Part shown: piece after piece, positions 18,257-27,795 of the stretch
Layout: the number at the start of each line of letters is the position of its first letter
How positions within the stretch are numbered: the stretch's first letter is position 1
Source: Anaerococcus sp. Marseille-Q7828
Lineage (GTDB): Bacteria > Bacillota > Clostridia > Tissierellales > Peptoniphilaceae
Assembly: GCF_949769285.1 (NCBI RefSeq)
Contig: NZ_OX458331.1
Location: forward strand, 372,001-436,000
Length of the DNA: 64,000 bases
Direction of reading: 5' to 3'
The notes under the pieces: model-generated
The model's input: the letters and a program-made list of their open reading frames with translations, nothing else
Told to the model about the DNA's origin: nothing
Database searches by the model: none
Made by a program: the position numbers and the translations under genes

Positions 18257-19837
18257 ATGGACTTAAAACTTCAAAATTTTGATCAATACAAGGAAAAAAT
18301 CGACCACGCACCAAGCTATGATATCAAAAAGCTACGTGATGATTCAATCAAAGACCCAAAATGGTTGGCCTTTGGTTCAGGAAATATCTTCCGTGGATTC
18401 ATTGCAAGGGTTGGTCAAGATATGATTGAATCCGGCAAATTTGACAGAGGAATTTCTGTTGTTGAAACATTTGATACAGAAATCATCGAAAAAATCTATA
18501 AACCATATGATAACCTAGCCCTCTCAGTAACCCTCCACAAAGATGGAAACTTTGATACAAATTTAATAGCTAACCTTGCTGAAGCCCTAACTCTTGCTGA
18601 CAAAGATAGAATCAAGGAAATAGCCCTAAATAAAAACTTGGAACTTATGAGCTTTACAATCACTGAAAAAGGTTACAATCTTTATGCATCAAATGGCGAG
18701 CTTATGGATGTAGTAAAGGCTGATATGGAAGGCGATCCAAAAGATGCAAAGCACCTAATGAGTATAGTTACAAATCTTCTTTACGAAAGATACAAGGATA
18801 GTAAAGCTCCACTAACCCTCCTTAGCCTTGATAATGCAAGCCACAATGGTGACTTGGTCAAAAAATCTGTCATGATGATAGGACAAGCTTGGAAGGATAA
18901 TGGCAAAGTAGATGATGGATTTATAGATTATCTTAATAATGATATCTCATTCCCACTTTCAATGATTGATAAAATCACACCAAGACCAGCTGATGTAGTT
19001 AAAGATTATATTGAAGAGCTTGGATTTACTAATATGGACACAGTTATAACAGGCAAAAACACCTACATCGCCCCATTTGTAAACTCTGAAGAAGCAGAAT
19101 ATTTAGTAATTGAAGATAATTTCAAAAATGGCCGTCCTCCATTTGAAGAAGGTGGAGTTTACATGGCTGACCGTGACACAGTCAACAATGTTGAGACTAT
19201 GAAAGTTACAACTTGCCTTAACCCACTCCATACAACCCTTGCAACTTATGGCTGTATCTTAGATTACCAATCAATAGCTGAAGAAATGAAAGATGAAGAG
19301 TTGGTAAAGCTCATCAAAAAAATAGGTTATGAAGAAGGACTTCCTGTTGTAATTAACCCAGGCATCATCAACCCACAAGACTTCATAGATGAGGTAATAA
19401 ATATAAGACTTCCAAACCCATATATGCCAGATACTCCACAAAGAATAGCTACAGATACAAGCCAAAAAATGTCTGTAAGATTTGGCCAAACTATCAAAGG
19501 CTACATGAATGATGAGGGCAAAAATGCTGCAAGCTTAACATATATACCACTTGCCATAGCTGGTTGGCTCAGATACCTCATGGCAATTGATGATAAGAAC
19601 AATGAATTTGAACTATCTCCAGATCCATTAATGGATGAACTAAAAGAGATATTTTCATCAATGAAACTTGGAGAAATAGAAGAAATATCAGCTATCAAAA
19701 AGCTTTTATCAAATGAAAAAATATTTGGTGTAAACCTCATAGAAGCTGGTCTTGATGACAAAATCATCAAATTCTTTAGAGAATTATCTGCTGGTCCAGG
19801 CGCTGTAAGAGCAACCCTAGAAAAATACCTATCATAA
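18257..19837 (+). CDS. uxuB: Fructuronate reductase (D-mannonate oxidoreductase)
   Basis: 526-aa long-chain mannitol-dehydrogenase-family enzyme; reduces D-fructuronate to D-mannonate with NADH. The Rossmann region starts LAFGSGNIFRGFIARVGQDM. The family catalytic pattern K-x5-N-x2-H is visible in MKVTTCLNPLHTTLATYG. AAGAAAGGAATAAAA precedes the ATG. Gene order uidA-uxuB-uxuA and the presence of UxaC support the fructuronate rather than tagaturonate or mannitol assignment. Third structural gene of the operon. Confidence 0.92.
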   Translation: MDLKLQNFDQYKEKIDHAPSYDIKKLRDDSIKDPKWLAFGSGNIFRGFIARVGQDMIESGKFDRGISVVETFDTEIIEKIYKPYDNLALSVTLHKDGNFDTNLIANLAEALTLADKDRIKEIALNKNLELMSFTITEKGYNLYASNGELMDVVKADMEGDPKDAKHLMSIVTNLLYERYKDSKAPLTLLSLDNASHNGDLVKKSVMMIGQAWKDNGKVDDGFIDYLNNDISFPLSMIDKITPRPADVVKDYIEELGFTNMDTVITGKNTYIAPFVNSEEAEYLVIEDNFKNGRPPFEEGGVYMADRDTVNNVETMKVTTCLNPLHTTLATYGCILDYQSIAEEMKDEELVKLIKKIGYEEGLPVVINPGIINPQDFIDEVINIRLPNPYMPDTPQRIATDTSQKMSVRFGQTIKGYMNDEGKNAASLTYIPLAIAGWLRYLMAIDDKNNEFELSPDPLMDELKEIFSSMKLGEIEEISAIKKLLSNEKIFGVNLIEAGLDDKIIKFFRELSAGPGAVRATLEKYLS

Positions 19838-19858
19838 GAAGAAATACAGAAAGGAATT

Positions 19859-20962
19859 ATGCTTATGAAAATGACTTTTAGACACTATGGTAACGACGAC
19901 CCAATTAGCCTAGAATACATCGGCCAAATCCCTGGTGTTGATGGCGTAATGGCTATGATGAACGAATTTGAAGCTGGTGAAGTTTGGGATAAGGAGATCT
20001 TCCAAAAGTATGTTGATGATTGCCATGCAGCAGGACTAAAGTGCGAAGTAATCGAATCAATCAACATTCATGAAGACATAAAAATGGGTCTAGCAAGCCG
20101 TGACAAATACATCGAAAACTACAAACAATCCCTAAGAAATGTAGCAGAATGTGGAGTTAAAGTTGTCATTTATAACTTCATGCCAGTATTTGACTGGGTC
20201 AAAACAGAACTGAAACACCAACTTCCTGATGGAACAAATACCCTTGCCTTCGACCAAAAAATGGTAGAAGGCCTTACACCACGTGATATGGTAGATGGGA
20301 TTCTTGAAGGTGCTGGAGACTTTGAACTTCCTGGATGGGAGCCAGAAAGACTAGAACTATTAGAAGAAGTTTTAAAACAATACGAGTCAATCGATGAAGA
20401 TAAACTACGCGAAAACTACAAGTATTTCCTAGAAGCAATATTGCCAACTTGTGAAGAAGTAGGTATCAAAATGGCTGTTCACCCAGATGATCCAGCTTGG
20501 CCAATCTTTGATATTCCAAGAATCACATCAACTGTAGAAGATCTAGAAAAAATAGTAAACTTAGTAGATAGCCCAGCAAACACCCTTTGTGTATGTACAG
20601 GTTCTCTAGGTAGTCGCAAGGAAAATGATGTAGCATCTATCCTCTACGATTTTGCAAAAAGAGGCAAAATCGGAGCAGTTCACGCTAGAAACATCAAATT
20701 TACAGGAGATAAAAAATTCTACGAAGCAGCTCATAAGAGCGACTGCGGTTCATTAGATATGTATGAAATAATGAAATCCCTATCCGATGCGGGCTTTGAT
20801 GGATACATCAGACCAGACCATGGACGTATGATCTGGGGCGAAGAAGGAAGAGCTGGATATGGCTTATACGACAGAGCCCTAGGGGTAACTTACCTAAACG
20901 GCCTATGGGAAGCTATAGAAAAAGATAAAGAAAGATACGGCGCAAAAGAAAAAAATGAATAA
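19859..20962 (+). CDS. uxuA: Mannonate dehydratase
   Basis: 367 aa; dehydrates D-mannonate to 2-keto-3-deoxygluconate. Xylose-isomerase-like TIM-barrel enzyme with [20 protein letters not shown] at the start, [39 protein letters not shown] and HARNIKF, containing the metal-binding His/Cys/Asp set of UxuA. Two starts are possible: ATG 19859 or ATG 19865. AAAGGA lies only 3 nt from the first and 9 nt from the second, so the second may be the true one. Followed by a small hairpin and the TRAP genes. Confidence 0.93.
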   Translation: MLMKMTFRHYGNDDPISLEYIGQIPGVDGVMAMMNEFEAGEVWDKEIFQKYVDDCHAAGLKCEVIESINIHEDIKMGLASRDKYIENYKQSLRNVAECGVKVVIYNFMPVFDWVKTELKHQLPDGTNTLAFDQKMVEGLTPRDMVDGILEGAGDFELPGWEPERLELLEEVLKQYESIDEDKLRENYKYFLEAILPTCEEVGIKMAVHPDDPAWPIFDIPRITSTVEDLEKIVNLVDSPANTLCVCTGSLGSRKENDVASILYDFAKRGKIGAVHARNIKFTGDKKFYEAAHKSDCGSLDMYEIMKSLSDAGFDGYIRPDHGRMIWGEEGRAGYGLYDRALGVTYLNGLWEAIEKDKERYGAKEKNE

Positions 20963-20971
20963 TGTAAAGAT

Positions 20972-20991
20972 AGCCTGGTTTATCCCAGGCT
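20972..20991 (+). other. Intercistronic hairpin between uxuA and TRAP genes
   Basis: Perfect 7-bp stem AGCCTGG / CCAGGCT, 6-nt loop, followed by TCTTG rather than a T run. More likely an mRNA stability or partial-termination element than a full stop, since the RBS of the next gene is 20 nt downstream. Confidence 0.5.
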
Positions 20992-21016
20992 TCTTGCCAA
21001 ATATAGAGGATAAAAT

Positions 21017-22057
21017 ATGAAATTTAAAAAACATTTTTTAGCTGTATGCATGCTTCTTGTCCTTGTCCTTACAGGATGTGGAGCAAACAATAGTCAAGCA
21101 GATAGCAATAAGACAATAATAAGAGTGGGTCACAACCAATCTCAAAAGCACCCTACTCATATTGGTCTATTAGCATTTGAAAAATACATAGAAGAAAACC
21201 TGGGCGACAAATACGATGTGCAAGTTTTCCCATCAGAACTTTTGGGCTCACAAACCGACATGGTTCAACTCACACAAACTGGCGCAATCAATATTTGTGT
21301 AGCAAGTAATGCCATACTTGAAACATTTGATGACGTTTACGAGATATTTAATCTACCATACTTATTTGCATCAGCCGAATCCTACCACCATGTAATGGAC
21401 GATCCCGAAATTACTAATCCAATTTTTACATCGACAAAGGATGCAGGTTTCCAAGCTGTTACTTGGTTAGATGCCGGAAGTAGGTCTTTTTATACAAAAG
21501 ATCGTCCAATAAAATCAGCTGATGACCTCAAAGGGCTAAAAATCAGAGTCCAACAATCTCCTACAAATGTAAAAATGATGAGTTTATTAGGAGGTTCAGC
21601 TTCTCCTATGGGATTTGGAGAGGTTTATACAGCCCTTCAAGCGGGAATTATAGACGGAGCTGAGAATAACGAAATGTCTCTAACTGACAATGGTCACGGC
21701 GATATTTGTAAATACTACTCATACGATATGCACCAAATGGTTCCAGATATAGTAATTGCAAACTACGAATGGCTAAATGATTTGCCAGAAGATGAAAGAG
21801 CTATATTTGAAGAAGGATTTAAAATATTAAGTGAAGAGCAAAGAAAAGAATGGGTCAGCGCAGTTGAAAATGCCAAAGAAAAGGCAGCCAATGACCAAGG
21901 AGTAGAGTTCATCTACCCAGATCAAAGTGAATTTGTAGAAAAAGTTGCCCCACTAACAAAAGAGGTCTTACAAAGAAATACTAAACTTCAACCTTATTAT
22001 GATAAAATTCAAGAATATAACAAAGAATTCCCAGCACAAAAGGAGGCCAAACAATGA
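21017..22057 (+). CDS. dctP: TRAP transporter substrate-binding lipoprotein (DctP type)
   Basis: 346 aa. Lipoprotein signal peptide with lipobox LTGC near residue 21, then a DctP-family binding protein (IRVGHNQSQKHPTHIGLLAF, the conserved LKGLKIRVQQSPTNVKMM segment with the carboxylate-binding Arg, and GAENNEMSL). Anchored outside the membrane, it would deliver a uronate or related acid to the QM permease. Hexuronate-specific TRAP systems are known next to uxu/kdg genes, which supports glucuronate (inference). Overlaps the next gene by 4 nt. Confidence 0.92.
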   Translation: MKFKKHFLAVCMLLVLVLTGCGANNSQADSNKTIIRVGHNQSQKHPTHIGLLAFEKYIEENLGDKYDVQVFPSELLGSQTDMVQLTQTGAINICVASNAILETFDDVYEIFNLPYLFASAESYHHVMDDPEITNPIFTSTKDAGFQAVTWLDAGSRSFYTKDRPIKSADDLKGLKIRVQQSPTNVKMMSLLGGSASPMGFGEVYTALQAGIIDGAENNEMSLTDNGHGDICKYYSYDMHQMVPDIVIANYEWLNDLPEDERAIFEEGFKILSEEQRKEWVSAVENAKEKAANDQGVEFIYPDQSEFVEKVAPLTKEVLQRNTKLQPYYDKIQEYNKEFPAQKEAKQ

Positions 22058-22698
22058 GAAAAGTTTTAGATAAAACAATGAAATTTTTATCAGCTGCAAC
22101 TCTGTTTGTCATGCTAATCTTAGTTGTTTGGCAAGTCTTTACAAGATATATTTTGAAAAATCCATCAACTTGGTCTGAAGAACTAGTTGGTTATCTATTT
22201 GCCTGGTCCACCCTATTTGGTGCAAGTCTCATAGTTAGCGAGCGTGGTCATATGAATATTCCAGTATTTGTTGACACAAAGAGTCCAAACGTCCAAAAGA
22301 AAGCTGCAATATTTTCTGAAGTAATAATCTTCTTATTCTCTCTTGCAGTATTAACTTATGGAGGGATCAGAATCACCCGCCTTGCCCTAAATCAAATGAC
22401 ATCATCTCTAGGATTAGCAATAGGTCTATTCTATATTCCACTTCCTCTTACTGGAATTATAAATATGATATATTCAATATGCAATATCCGCATGATAACA
22501 AACGGAGAAGTTGAATTTATCAAAGCCGAGTCTGCTAGCGAATCCTCAACTCGTGAAGCAAACAAGGCAAGTGAAGTTGCAAAATATGAAAGTCCTACAG
22601 ATAATGTAGCTAATCCAGAAAATACCACTAATAATTCTATTTCAAATAGCGAAACTGATGATAATAAAGTGATTATTGAAAGCTATAAAGGAGAGTAA
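22054..22698 (+). CDS. dctQ: TRAP transporter small permease (DctQ type)
   Basis: 214 aa with four membrane helices in the first 155 residues and the family signature WSEELVGYLFAWSTLFGASL. Start ATG overlaps the dctP stop (ATGA). Residues after about 150 form an unusual hydrophilic, Ser/Asn/Glu-rich tail of about 60 residues that typical DctQ proteins (about 160 aa) lack. The role of the tail is unknown. Works with DctM. Confidence 0.9.
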   Translation: MRKVLDKTMKFLSAATLFVMLILVVWQVFTRYILKNPSTWSEELVGYLFAWSTLFGASLIVSERGHMNIPVFVDTKSPNVQKKAAIFSEVIIFLFSLAVLTYGGIRITRLALNQMTSSLGLAIGLFYIPLPLTGIINMIYSICNIRMITNGEVEFIKAESASESSTREANKASEVAKYESPTDNVANPENTTNNSISNSETDDNKVIIESYKGE

Positions 22699-22700
22699 AA

Positions 22701-24002
22701 ATGGGTGGACAAGCATTAGCAGTAATATTAATAGTTTTAGCAGCCCTTTTGATCCTAGGCGTTCCAATCGCCTTTTCAATAGGACTAGCAAGTATAGTAA
22801 CAATCCTAGCTACTGTGCCACTAAAGGTTGCAGTGCTAACAGCAGCTCAAAGAACTTTTGTTGGAATGAGCTCCTTTACCCTTACAGCCATTCCGTTTTT
22901 TATCCTAGCTGGTAACCTCATGAATGAGGGCGGTATAGCAAAAAGGCTAGTAGATTTCGTAATGGCAATCCTTGGAAAACTTCCAGGTGCCTTACTAGTT
23001 ACAAATATTGGCGCCAATGCCCTATTTGGAGCAATTTCTGGATCAGCATCTGCTGCTGCAGCAGCTGTTGGTTCTATGGTAAAGCAAGGCGAAGAGGAAA
23101 TGGGTTATGACAAGGCCCTATCAGCTGCAGCAAATGGAGCAAGCGCTCCAGCTGGTTTACTAATCCCACCGAGCAACGCCCTAATAACATACTCCCTAGT
23201 TTCAGGCGGTACTTCAATAGCAGCCTTATTCTTAGCAGGATATTTACCAGGATTTTTATGGGCCTTGGGATGTACCATAGCAGCAATTATTATCGCCCAC
23301 AAAAAAGGCTATACAGGAGTTGAGGGTAAGTTCTCTTGGTCAAATCTTGGACTAGCTACCCTACGTGCTCTTCCAGCCCTTGGACTTATCTTTGTAGTAA
23401 TAGGTGGTATCGTAGCTGGTGTATTCACTGCTACAGAAGGTTCAGCTATATCTGTAATTTACGCTCTAATCTTAGGTTTGATTTACAAAAACCTTAACTT
23501 TAATAAGATTATAGATATATTAATAGAATCTGCAAAAATGAGCGCTATTGTAGTATTTTTGATTGGTGTAAGTAATATTCTTTCCTGGGTAATGGCCTTT
23601 ACAGGTATCCCACAAATGATAGGTAATGCTCTATTATCAGTAACTAGTTCACCAGTAGTCTTATTATTAATTATGAATGTAATCTTATTGATTTCTGGAA
23701 CATTTATGGATGTTACACCAGCTATCCTAATATTTACACCATTATTTTTGCCAATTGTAGAGTCCTTTGGTATGAGCCCTGTACAATTTGGTATCATCAT
23801 TGTTTACAACCTATGTATTGGCAACATCACACCACCTGTTGGTAACACACTTTTCGTTGCCATTAAAGTCGGAGATACAAACTTACAAAAGGTTATACCT
23901 TATATGCTAAGATTCTATGCTTTCATATTAATCGGTTTAATTCTTGTAACCTATGTCCCTGCCATTTCCCTACACCTACCACAAAGCGCAGGACTATTAT
24001 AA
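22701..24002 (+). CDS. dctM: TRAP transporter large permease (DctM type)
   Basis: 433 aa, twelve hydrophobic segments. Conserved DctM features: FFILAGNLMNEGGIAKRLVD, GSASAAAAAVGSMV, GASAPAGLLIPPSNALI and the near-terminal VYNLCIGNITPPVGNTLFV. AAAGGAGAG precedes the ATG, 2 nt after dctQ. Sodium-driven uptake with DctP and DctQ, probably for glucuronate given its place between uxuA and uxaC. Confidence 0.93.
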   Translation: MGGQALAVILIVLAALLILGVPIAFSIGLASIVTILATVPLKVAVLTAAQRTFVGMSSFTLTAIPFFILAGNLMNEGGIAKRLVDFVMAILGKLPGALLVTNIGANALFGAISGSASAAAAAVGSMVKQGEEEMGYDKALSAAANGASAPAGLLIPPSNALITYSLVSGGTSIAALFLAGYLPGFLWALGCTIAAIIIAHKKGYTGVEGKFSWSNLGLATLRALPALGLIFVVIGGIVAGVFTATEGSAISVIYALILGLIYKNLNFNKIIDILIESAKMSAIVVFLIGVSNILSWVMAFTGIPQMIGNALLSVTSSPVVLLLIMNVILLISGTFMDVTPAILIFTPLFLPIVESFGMSPVQFGIIIVYNLCIGNITPPVGNTLFVAIKVGDTNLQKVIPYMLRFYAFILIGLILVTYVPAISLHLPQSAGLL

Positions 24003-24014
24003 AGGAGCTATAAC

Positions 24015-25421
24015 ATGAAACAATTTTTGACAGATGATTTTTTATTAAACACTGAATACGCCAAGACCCTATATCACAATTACGCCAAAAGTATGCCAAT
24101 TTTTGACTGGCACTGCCATCTTGAAGCTGAGGAAATTTATAAAAACGAAAAAATCGAATCAATTACAAAGGCTTGGCTTGGCGGAGACCACTACAAGTGG
24201 AGAGTTATGAGGGCCGTTGGTGTAGACGAAGAACTTATAACAGGAGATGCAGATGACTTTGATAAATTCAAAGCTTATGCTGCTACTATGCCATACCTAA
24301 TAGGCAATCCTATCTACCACTGGACTCACTTGGAACTTAAAAACTACTTTGGCATAGATTATTGCCTAGAAAAAGATACTGCCGAAGAAATTTATAAGCT
24401 TGCCAATGAAAAATTAGCCACAGATGATTTTAGACCTCGAGGCCTTATCAAAATGAGCAATGTTGCTGCAGTATGTACAACAAATGATCCAATTGATGAC
24501 CTCCGCTACCACGATTTGCTTGAAGAAGATGAATCTTTTGAAACTATAGTAAAACCAGCCTTTAGACCAGATAAGGCCATTGCCATAGAAAAGGAAGACT
24601 ATGGTGCCTACATCAAAAAGCTTTCAGAAGTATCTGGAGTGGATATCAAGTGCTTTAAAACTTTGAAAGATGCCCTCTACAAGAGAATGGAATTCTTCAA
24701 AGAAAAGGGTTGTGGCGCAAGCGATCAAGCCTTTAAATACGTCCCATTTGAAAAAGCAAGCGATGAGGAAATTGACAAAATTATCAAGAAAAAGCTTGCT
24801 GGTCAAATACTTTCTATCAAAGAAGAAGATGCCTACAAAACTAGTCTTATGATTTGGCTAGGAAAAATTTATAAGGACTTTGACTGGGCTATGGAACTTC
24901 ACCTAGGAGTTATCCGCGATAATTCTACTAAACTTGAAGAAAAACTAGGCCACGATGTTGGTGGAGATGCTACAAATGACCAATACTATGCAGAAAATCT
25001 AGCCAATCTCCTAAATGAGATTGAAAAGATAAATGGCTTGCCAAGAACTATTATTTTCCCACTAAATGAAGCTGAATTCTACCCTGTATCAACAATAGCA
25101 GGTTCATTTAACAGAGGAAATGCCGAAGGTGTCCTAACTGCTCAACTTGGACCAAGTTGGTGGCATCTTGACCACAAAGAAGGAATGCTTGAACAAATGA
25201 AAATAATGTCAGCAACTAGTGCCTTTGCAAAATCAATCGGTATGATTACAGACTCTAGATCCTTCCTATCCTATCCTAGACATGAATACTACAGAAGATT
25301 ATTGTGTAGGTTCGTAGGTCAAATCGTTGCTGACGGCGAATATCCATGGGATGAACAATTCCTTGGACAAATGATAGAAGATATCTGCTTTAATAACGCC
25401 AAAAATATTATCAAATTATAG
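24015..25421 (+). CDS. uxaC: Glucuronate isomerase
   Basis: 468 aa, normal length. Isomerises D-glucuronate to D-fructuronate (and galacturonate to tagaturonate). Amidohydrolase-fold motifs: FDWHCHLEAEEI near residues 34-45, GGDHYKWRVMRA, DSRSFLSYPRHEYYRR near the C-terminus. AAAGGAGCTATAAC precedes the ATG, 12 nt after dctM. First intracellular step after glucuronidase or TRAP uptake. The C-terminal RRLLCRFVGQIVADGEYPWD matches the family. Confidence 0.95.
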   Translation: MKQFLTDDFLLNTEYAKTLYHNYAKSMPIFDWHCHLEAEEIYKNEKIESITKAWLGGDHYKWRVMRAVGVDEELITGDADDFDKFKAYAATMPYLIGNPIYHWTHLELKNYFGIDYCLEKDTAEEIYKLANEKLATDDFRPRGLIKMSNVAAVCTTNDPIDDLRYHDLLEEDESFETIVKPAFRPDKAIAIEKEDYGAYIKKLSEVSGVDIKCFKTLKDALYKRMEFFKEKGCGASDQAFKYVPFEKASDEEIDKIIKKKLAGQILSIKEEDAYKTSLMIWLGKIYKDFDWAMELHLGVIRDNSTKLEEKLGHDVGGDATNDQYYAENLANLLNEIEKINGLPRTIIFPLNEAEFYPVSTIAGSFNRGNAEGVLTAQLGPSWWHLDHKEGMLEQMKIMSATSAFAKSIGMITDSRSFLSYPRHEYYRRLLCRFVGQIVADGEYPWDEQFLGQMIEDICFNNAKNIIKL

Positions 25422-25430
25422 GAGGCTATT

Positions 25431-26057
25431 TTGTTAAAATATCAAGTACTAAACAGAGTTCACGAATTAGGAATTGTTCCTGTAATTAGGGGCAATTCCA
25501 AAGATGAAGCCTTAGGATATTGCAAGGCCCTCATCGATGGTGGCATTGATATTCTAGAAGTAACATTTACAATACCAAACGCCCTTGATGTATTCAAAGA
25601 ACTTAAGGACCAACTGCCAGACACAGCAACTCTTGGAGCTGGTACTGTGATGGATGCCACAACAGCAAGACTAGCTATATTAAATGGTGCAAAATTTATA
25701 GTATCTCCAGGTTTTAGTGAAGAAGTTGCTAAAATGTGTAATCTTTACCAAGTACCTTATATGCCTGGATGCATGACATTTACAGAAATGACAAAAGCCC
25801 TAGAATACGGAGTTGACCTAATCAAACTATTCCCTGGCTCTCTACCAGGACCTAGTTATGTAAAAGCTATTCACGGCCCACTACCACAGGCAAATATTAT
25901 GCCAACAGGTGGAGTTAGCCTAGATAATATTGAAGATTGGTTTGCTGCTGGAGTATTTGCCGTAGGCGCTGGATCAAATCTTGTTAAAGGTAGCCACGAT
26001 GAAATAGTTGAACAATCCAAAAAATATCTAGCAAAAATAGCAGAATGTAGGAAATAG
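25431..26057 (+). CDS. eda: KDPG (2-keto-3-deoxy-6-phosphogluconate) aldolase
   Basis: 208 aa; splits KDPG to pyruvate and glyceraldehyde-3-phosphate. It has GIVPVIRGNSKDEAL, the catalytic Glu region DILEVTFTIPNAL, FIVSPGFSEEV, and the Schiff-base Lys in GVDLIKLFPG, then MPTGGV phosphate-binding residues. The start is TTG at 25431, with GGAGG 5 nt upstream and no nearby ATG. The next gene begins directly at the base after its stop. Final step of the pathway. Confidence 0.94.
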   Translation: MLKYQVLNRVHELGIVPVIRGNSKDEALGYCKALIDGGIDILEVTFTIPNALDVFKELKDQLPDTATLGAGTVMDATTARLAILNGAKFIVSPGFSEEVAKMCNLYQVPYMPGCMTFTEMTKALEYGVDLIKLFPGSLPGPSYVKAIHGPLPQANIMPTGGVSLDNIEDWFAAGVFAVGAGSNLVKGSHDEIVEQSKKYLAKIAECRK

Positions 26058-27047
26058 ATGAAAAAAATTGTAACATTTGGGGAAGCTCTAATGAGACTAT
26101 CCCCACCAAATTACCAAAGATTTTTACAAGCAAGAAATTTTGACATAAACTACGGGGGTGCAGAAGCAAATGTTGCTCTAGCTCTAGCAAATCTCGGATA
26201 TGACTCATATTATGTCACAAAAGTTCCAGATAATGCCCTAGGTCATGCGGCAATAAATTCTATACGCCAATTTGGAGTAAACACCAATTACGTAGTCTAT
26301 GGTGGAGACAAACTAGGCCTATATTTCCTAGAAACAGGTTCATCAGTCAGAGCAAGTAATGTTATCTATGACAGGAAAAATTCTGCTATTTCATCAGCCA
26401 AATCCGAAGAATTTGACTGGGATGAGATTTTTACAGGCAAGGATATGTTCTTAGTAACAGGAATCACACCTGCCATAAGTGATAAACTTGCCCAAATCAC
26501 AGAAGAAGCCCTCAAAAAAGCCAAAGAAAAAAATCTTGAAATTGTAATAGATGTAAACTACAGAGCAAAAATGTGGGATTTGAAAAAAGCAAATCAAGTA
26601 ATGACAAAACTATTGCCATATGCCGATATTGTGATAGGATTTACCCCAGATATCCTACTAGAAATCGACCAAAACTTAGACCCAGACGAACATGTAAATC
26701 TGCTAAAGAGAATGGTAGAAACATATGATTTAAAAATTGCAGCATCTACCTTTAGAACAAGCCACTCAGCAAACCATAACAGTCTAAAAGCCAAACTTTA
26801 CGATGGCAAAAAACTCTACACTAGCAAAGAATATGAATTTGACATAGTAGATAGAGTTGGTGGCGGAGACTCCTTTACCACAGGACTTATTAGCGGAATA
26901 ATGGACGAAAAACCTATCCAAGAGGCTCTAGAATTTGCTACAGCTACAAGCGTATGGAAACACACAATTCCTGGAGATGCAAATATAGTAATTAAAGAAG
27001 AAATAGAAAATCTTGCAAAGGGTGGATCAACTTTGGTGCAAAGATAG
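26058..27047 (+). CDS. kdgK: 2-Keto-3-deoxygluconate kinase
   Basis: 329-aa PfkB-family sugar kinase; phosphorylates KDG to KDPG. Signatures are NYGGAEANVALALANLG (N-terminal PfkB motif) and DRVGGGDSFTTGLISG (C-terminal ATP/anion-hole motif with catalytic Asp). Begins immediately after eda with TAGGAA inside the eda end as ribosome site. Context and sequence agree on KDG kinase rather than ribokinase or fructokinase. Last gene of the operon, followed by a weak terminator. Confidence 0.92.
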   Translation: MKKIVTFGEALMRLSPPNYQRFLQARNFDINYGGAEANVALALANLGYDSYYVTKVPDNALGHAAINSIRQFGVNTNYVVYGGDKLGLYFLETGSSVRASNVIYDRKNSAISSAKSEEFDWDEIFTGKDMFLVTGITPAISDKLAQITEEALKKAKEKNLEIVIDVNYRAKMWDLKKANQVMTKLLPYADIVIGFTPDILLEIDQNLDPDEHVNLLKRMVETYDLKIAASTFRTSHSANHNSLKAKLYDGKKLYTSKEYEFDIVDRVGGGDSFTTGLISGIMDEKPIQEALEFATATSVWKHTIPGDANIVIKEEIENLAKGGSTLVQR

Positions 27048-27075
27048 TTTGGTCAATATGCCAAAATATTTTTTT
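27048..27075 (+). terminator. Probable terminator of the glucuronide operon
   Basis: Short stem TTTGG / CCAAA, 8-nt loop, then ATATTTTTTT. The stem is weak (5 bp) but the T run and position right after kdgK fit. Confidence 0.45.
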
Positions 27076-27129
27076 AATCTTATTTAAACAGTATAGTGAC
27101 TTAAAATATCTATATATTAGGAGATAAGA

Positions 27130-27714
27130 ATGAATGCTGATTTTAAGATTGGTGAAAAAGTTTTAGAAACAGATAGATTAATATTGAGAGCTTTTGAGGA
27201 AGATGACTTGGATGATTTTTATGAGTATTCCTCAATTCCAGGTGTTGGAGAGATGGCTGGTTGGAAGCACCATGAGAATAAGGAAGAATCCGAAGTTATT
27301 CTTGATTATATAATCAAGGGCGAAGAAACTTTTGCTATATGTGATAAGAAAACTAATAAAGTAATTGGCAATCTTGCAGTTAAACCACTTGAACTAGAGG
27401 ATAATTCGACAAACTTCAATAATTATAAAGGCAGAAATATCGGTGCAGTTTTAAACAAACATTACTGGAATCAAGGACTTATGACTGAAGCAATTAATGA
27501 ATTGGTTGAATATTTATTTAATGACCTTAAATTTGATTTTTTAATGGCAGGATTTTTCGATCACAATTATGCTTCTAAGAGACTTCAAGAAAAGTGCGGC
27601 TTCAGACACTATAAGAAGAAAATCTTTAAAACAAGGATGGGTACCAAAGAACCCGGCATACTTAATATATTGATAAACCCAGAAAGTAACCTAGATATAG
27701 ATTCTATAGACTAG
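27130..27714 (+). CDS. GNAT N-acetyltransferase (RimJ/RimL-like)
   Basis: 194 aa. N-terminal LETDRLILRAFEEDDLDDFYEY and central LNKHYWNQGLMTEAINELVEYLF with NYASKRLQEKCGFRHY form the acetyl-CoA-binding GNAT fold of the RimJ/RimL branch, whose members acetylate protein N-termini or small amines. TTAGGAGATAAGA precedes the ATG. Monocistronic. Target unknown. Confidence 0.88.
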   Translation: MNADFKIGEKVLETDRLILRAFEEDDLDDFYEYSSIPGVGEMAGWKHHENKEESEVILDYIIKGEETFAICDKKTNKVIGNLAVKPLELEDNSTNFNNYKGRNIGAVLNKHYWNQGLMTEAINELVEYLFNDLKFDFLMAGFFDHNYASKRLQEKCGFRHYKKKIFKTRMGTKEPGILNILINPESNLDIDSID

Positions 27715-27715
27715 A

Positions 27716-27763
27716 AAAAGAGACTATTGCTAAGTGCCATTAAAAAGTAATAGTCCCTTTTTT
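27716..27763. terminator. Bidirectional terminator
   Basis: GACTATTGCT pairs with AGTAATAGTC (one G-U) around a 14-nt loop, with AAAAG before and CTTTTTT after. It separates the convergent acetyltransferase and alcohol dehydrogenase genes. Confidence 0.85.
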
Positions 27764-27795
27764 ATAACCAATTTTATTTAGAGTTAACTTGTTTA

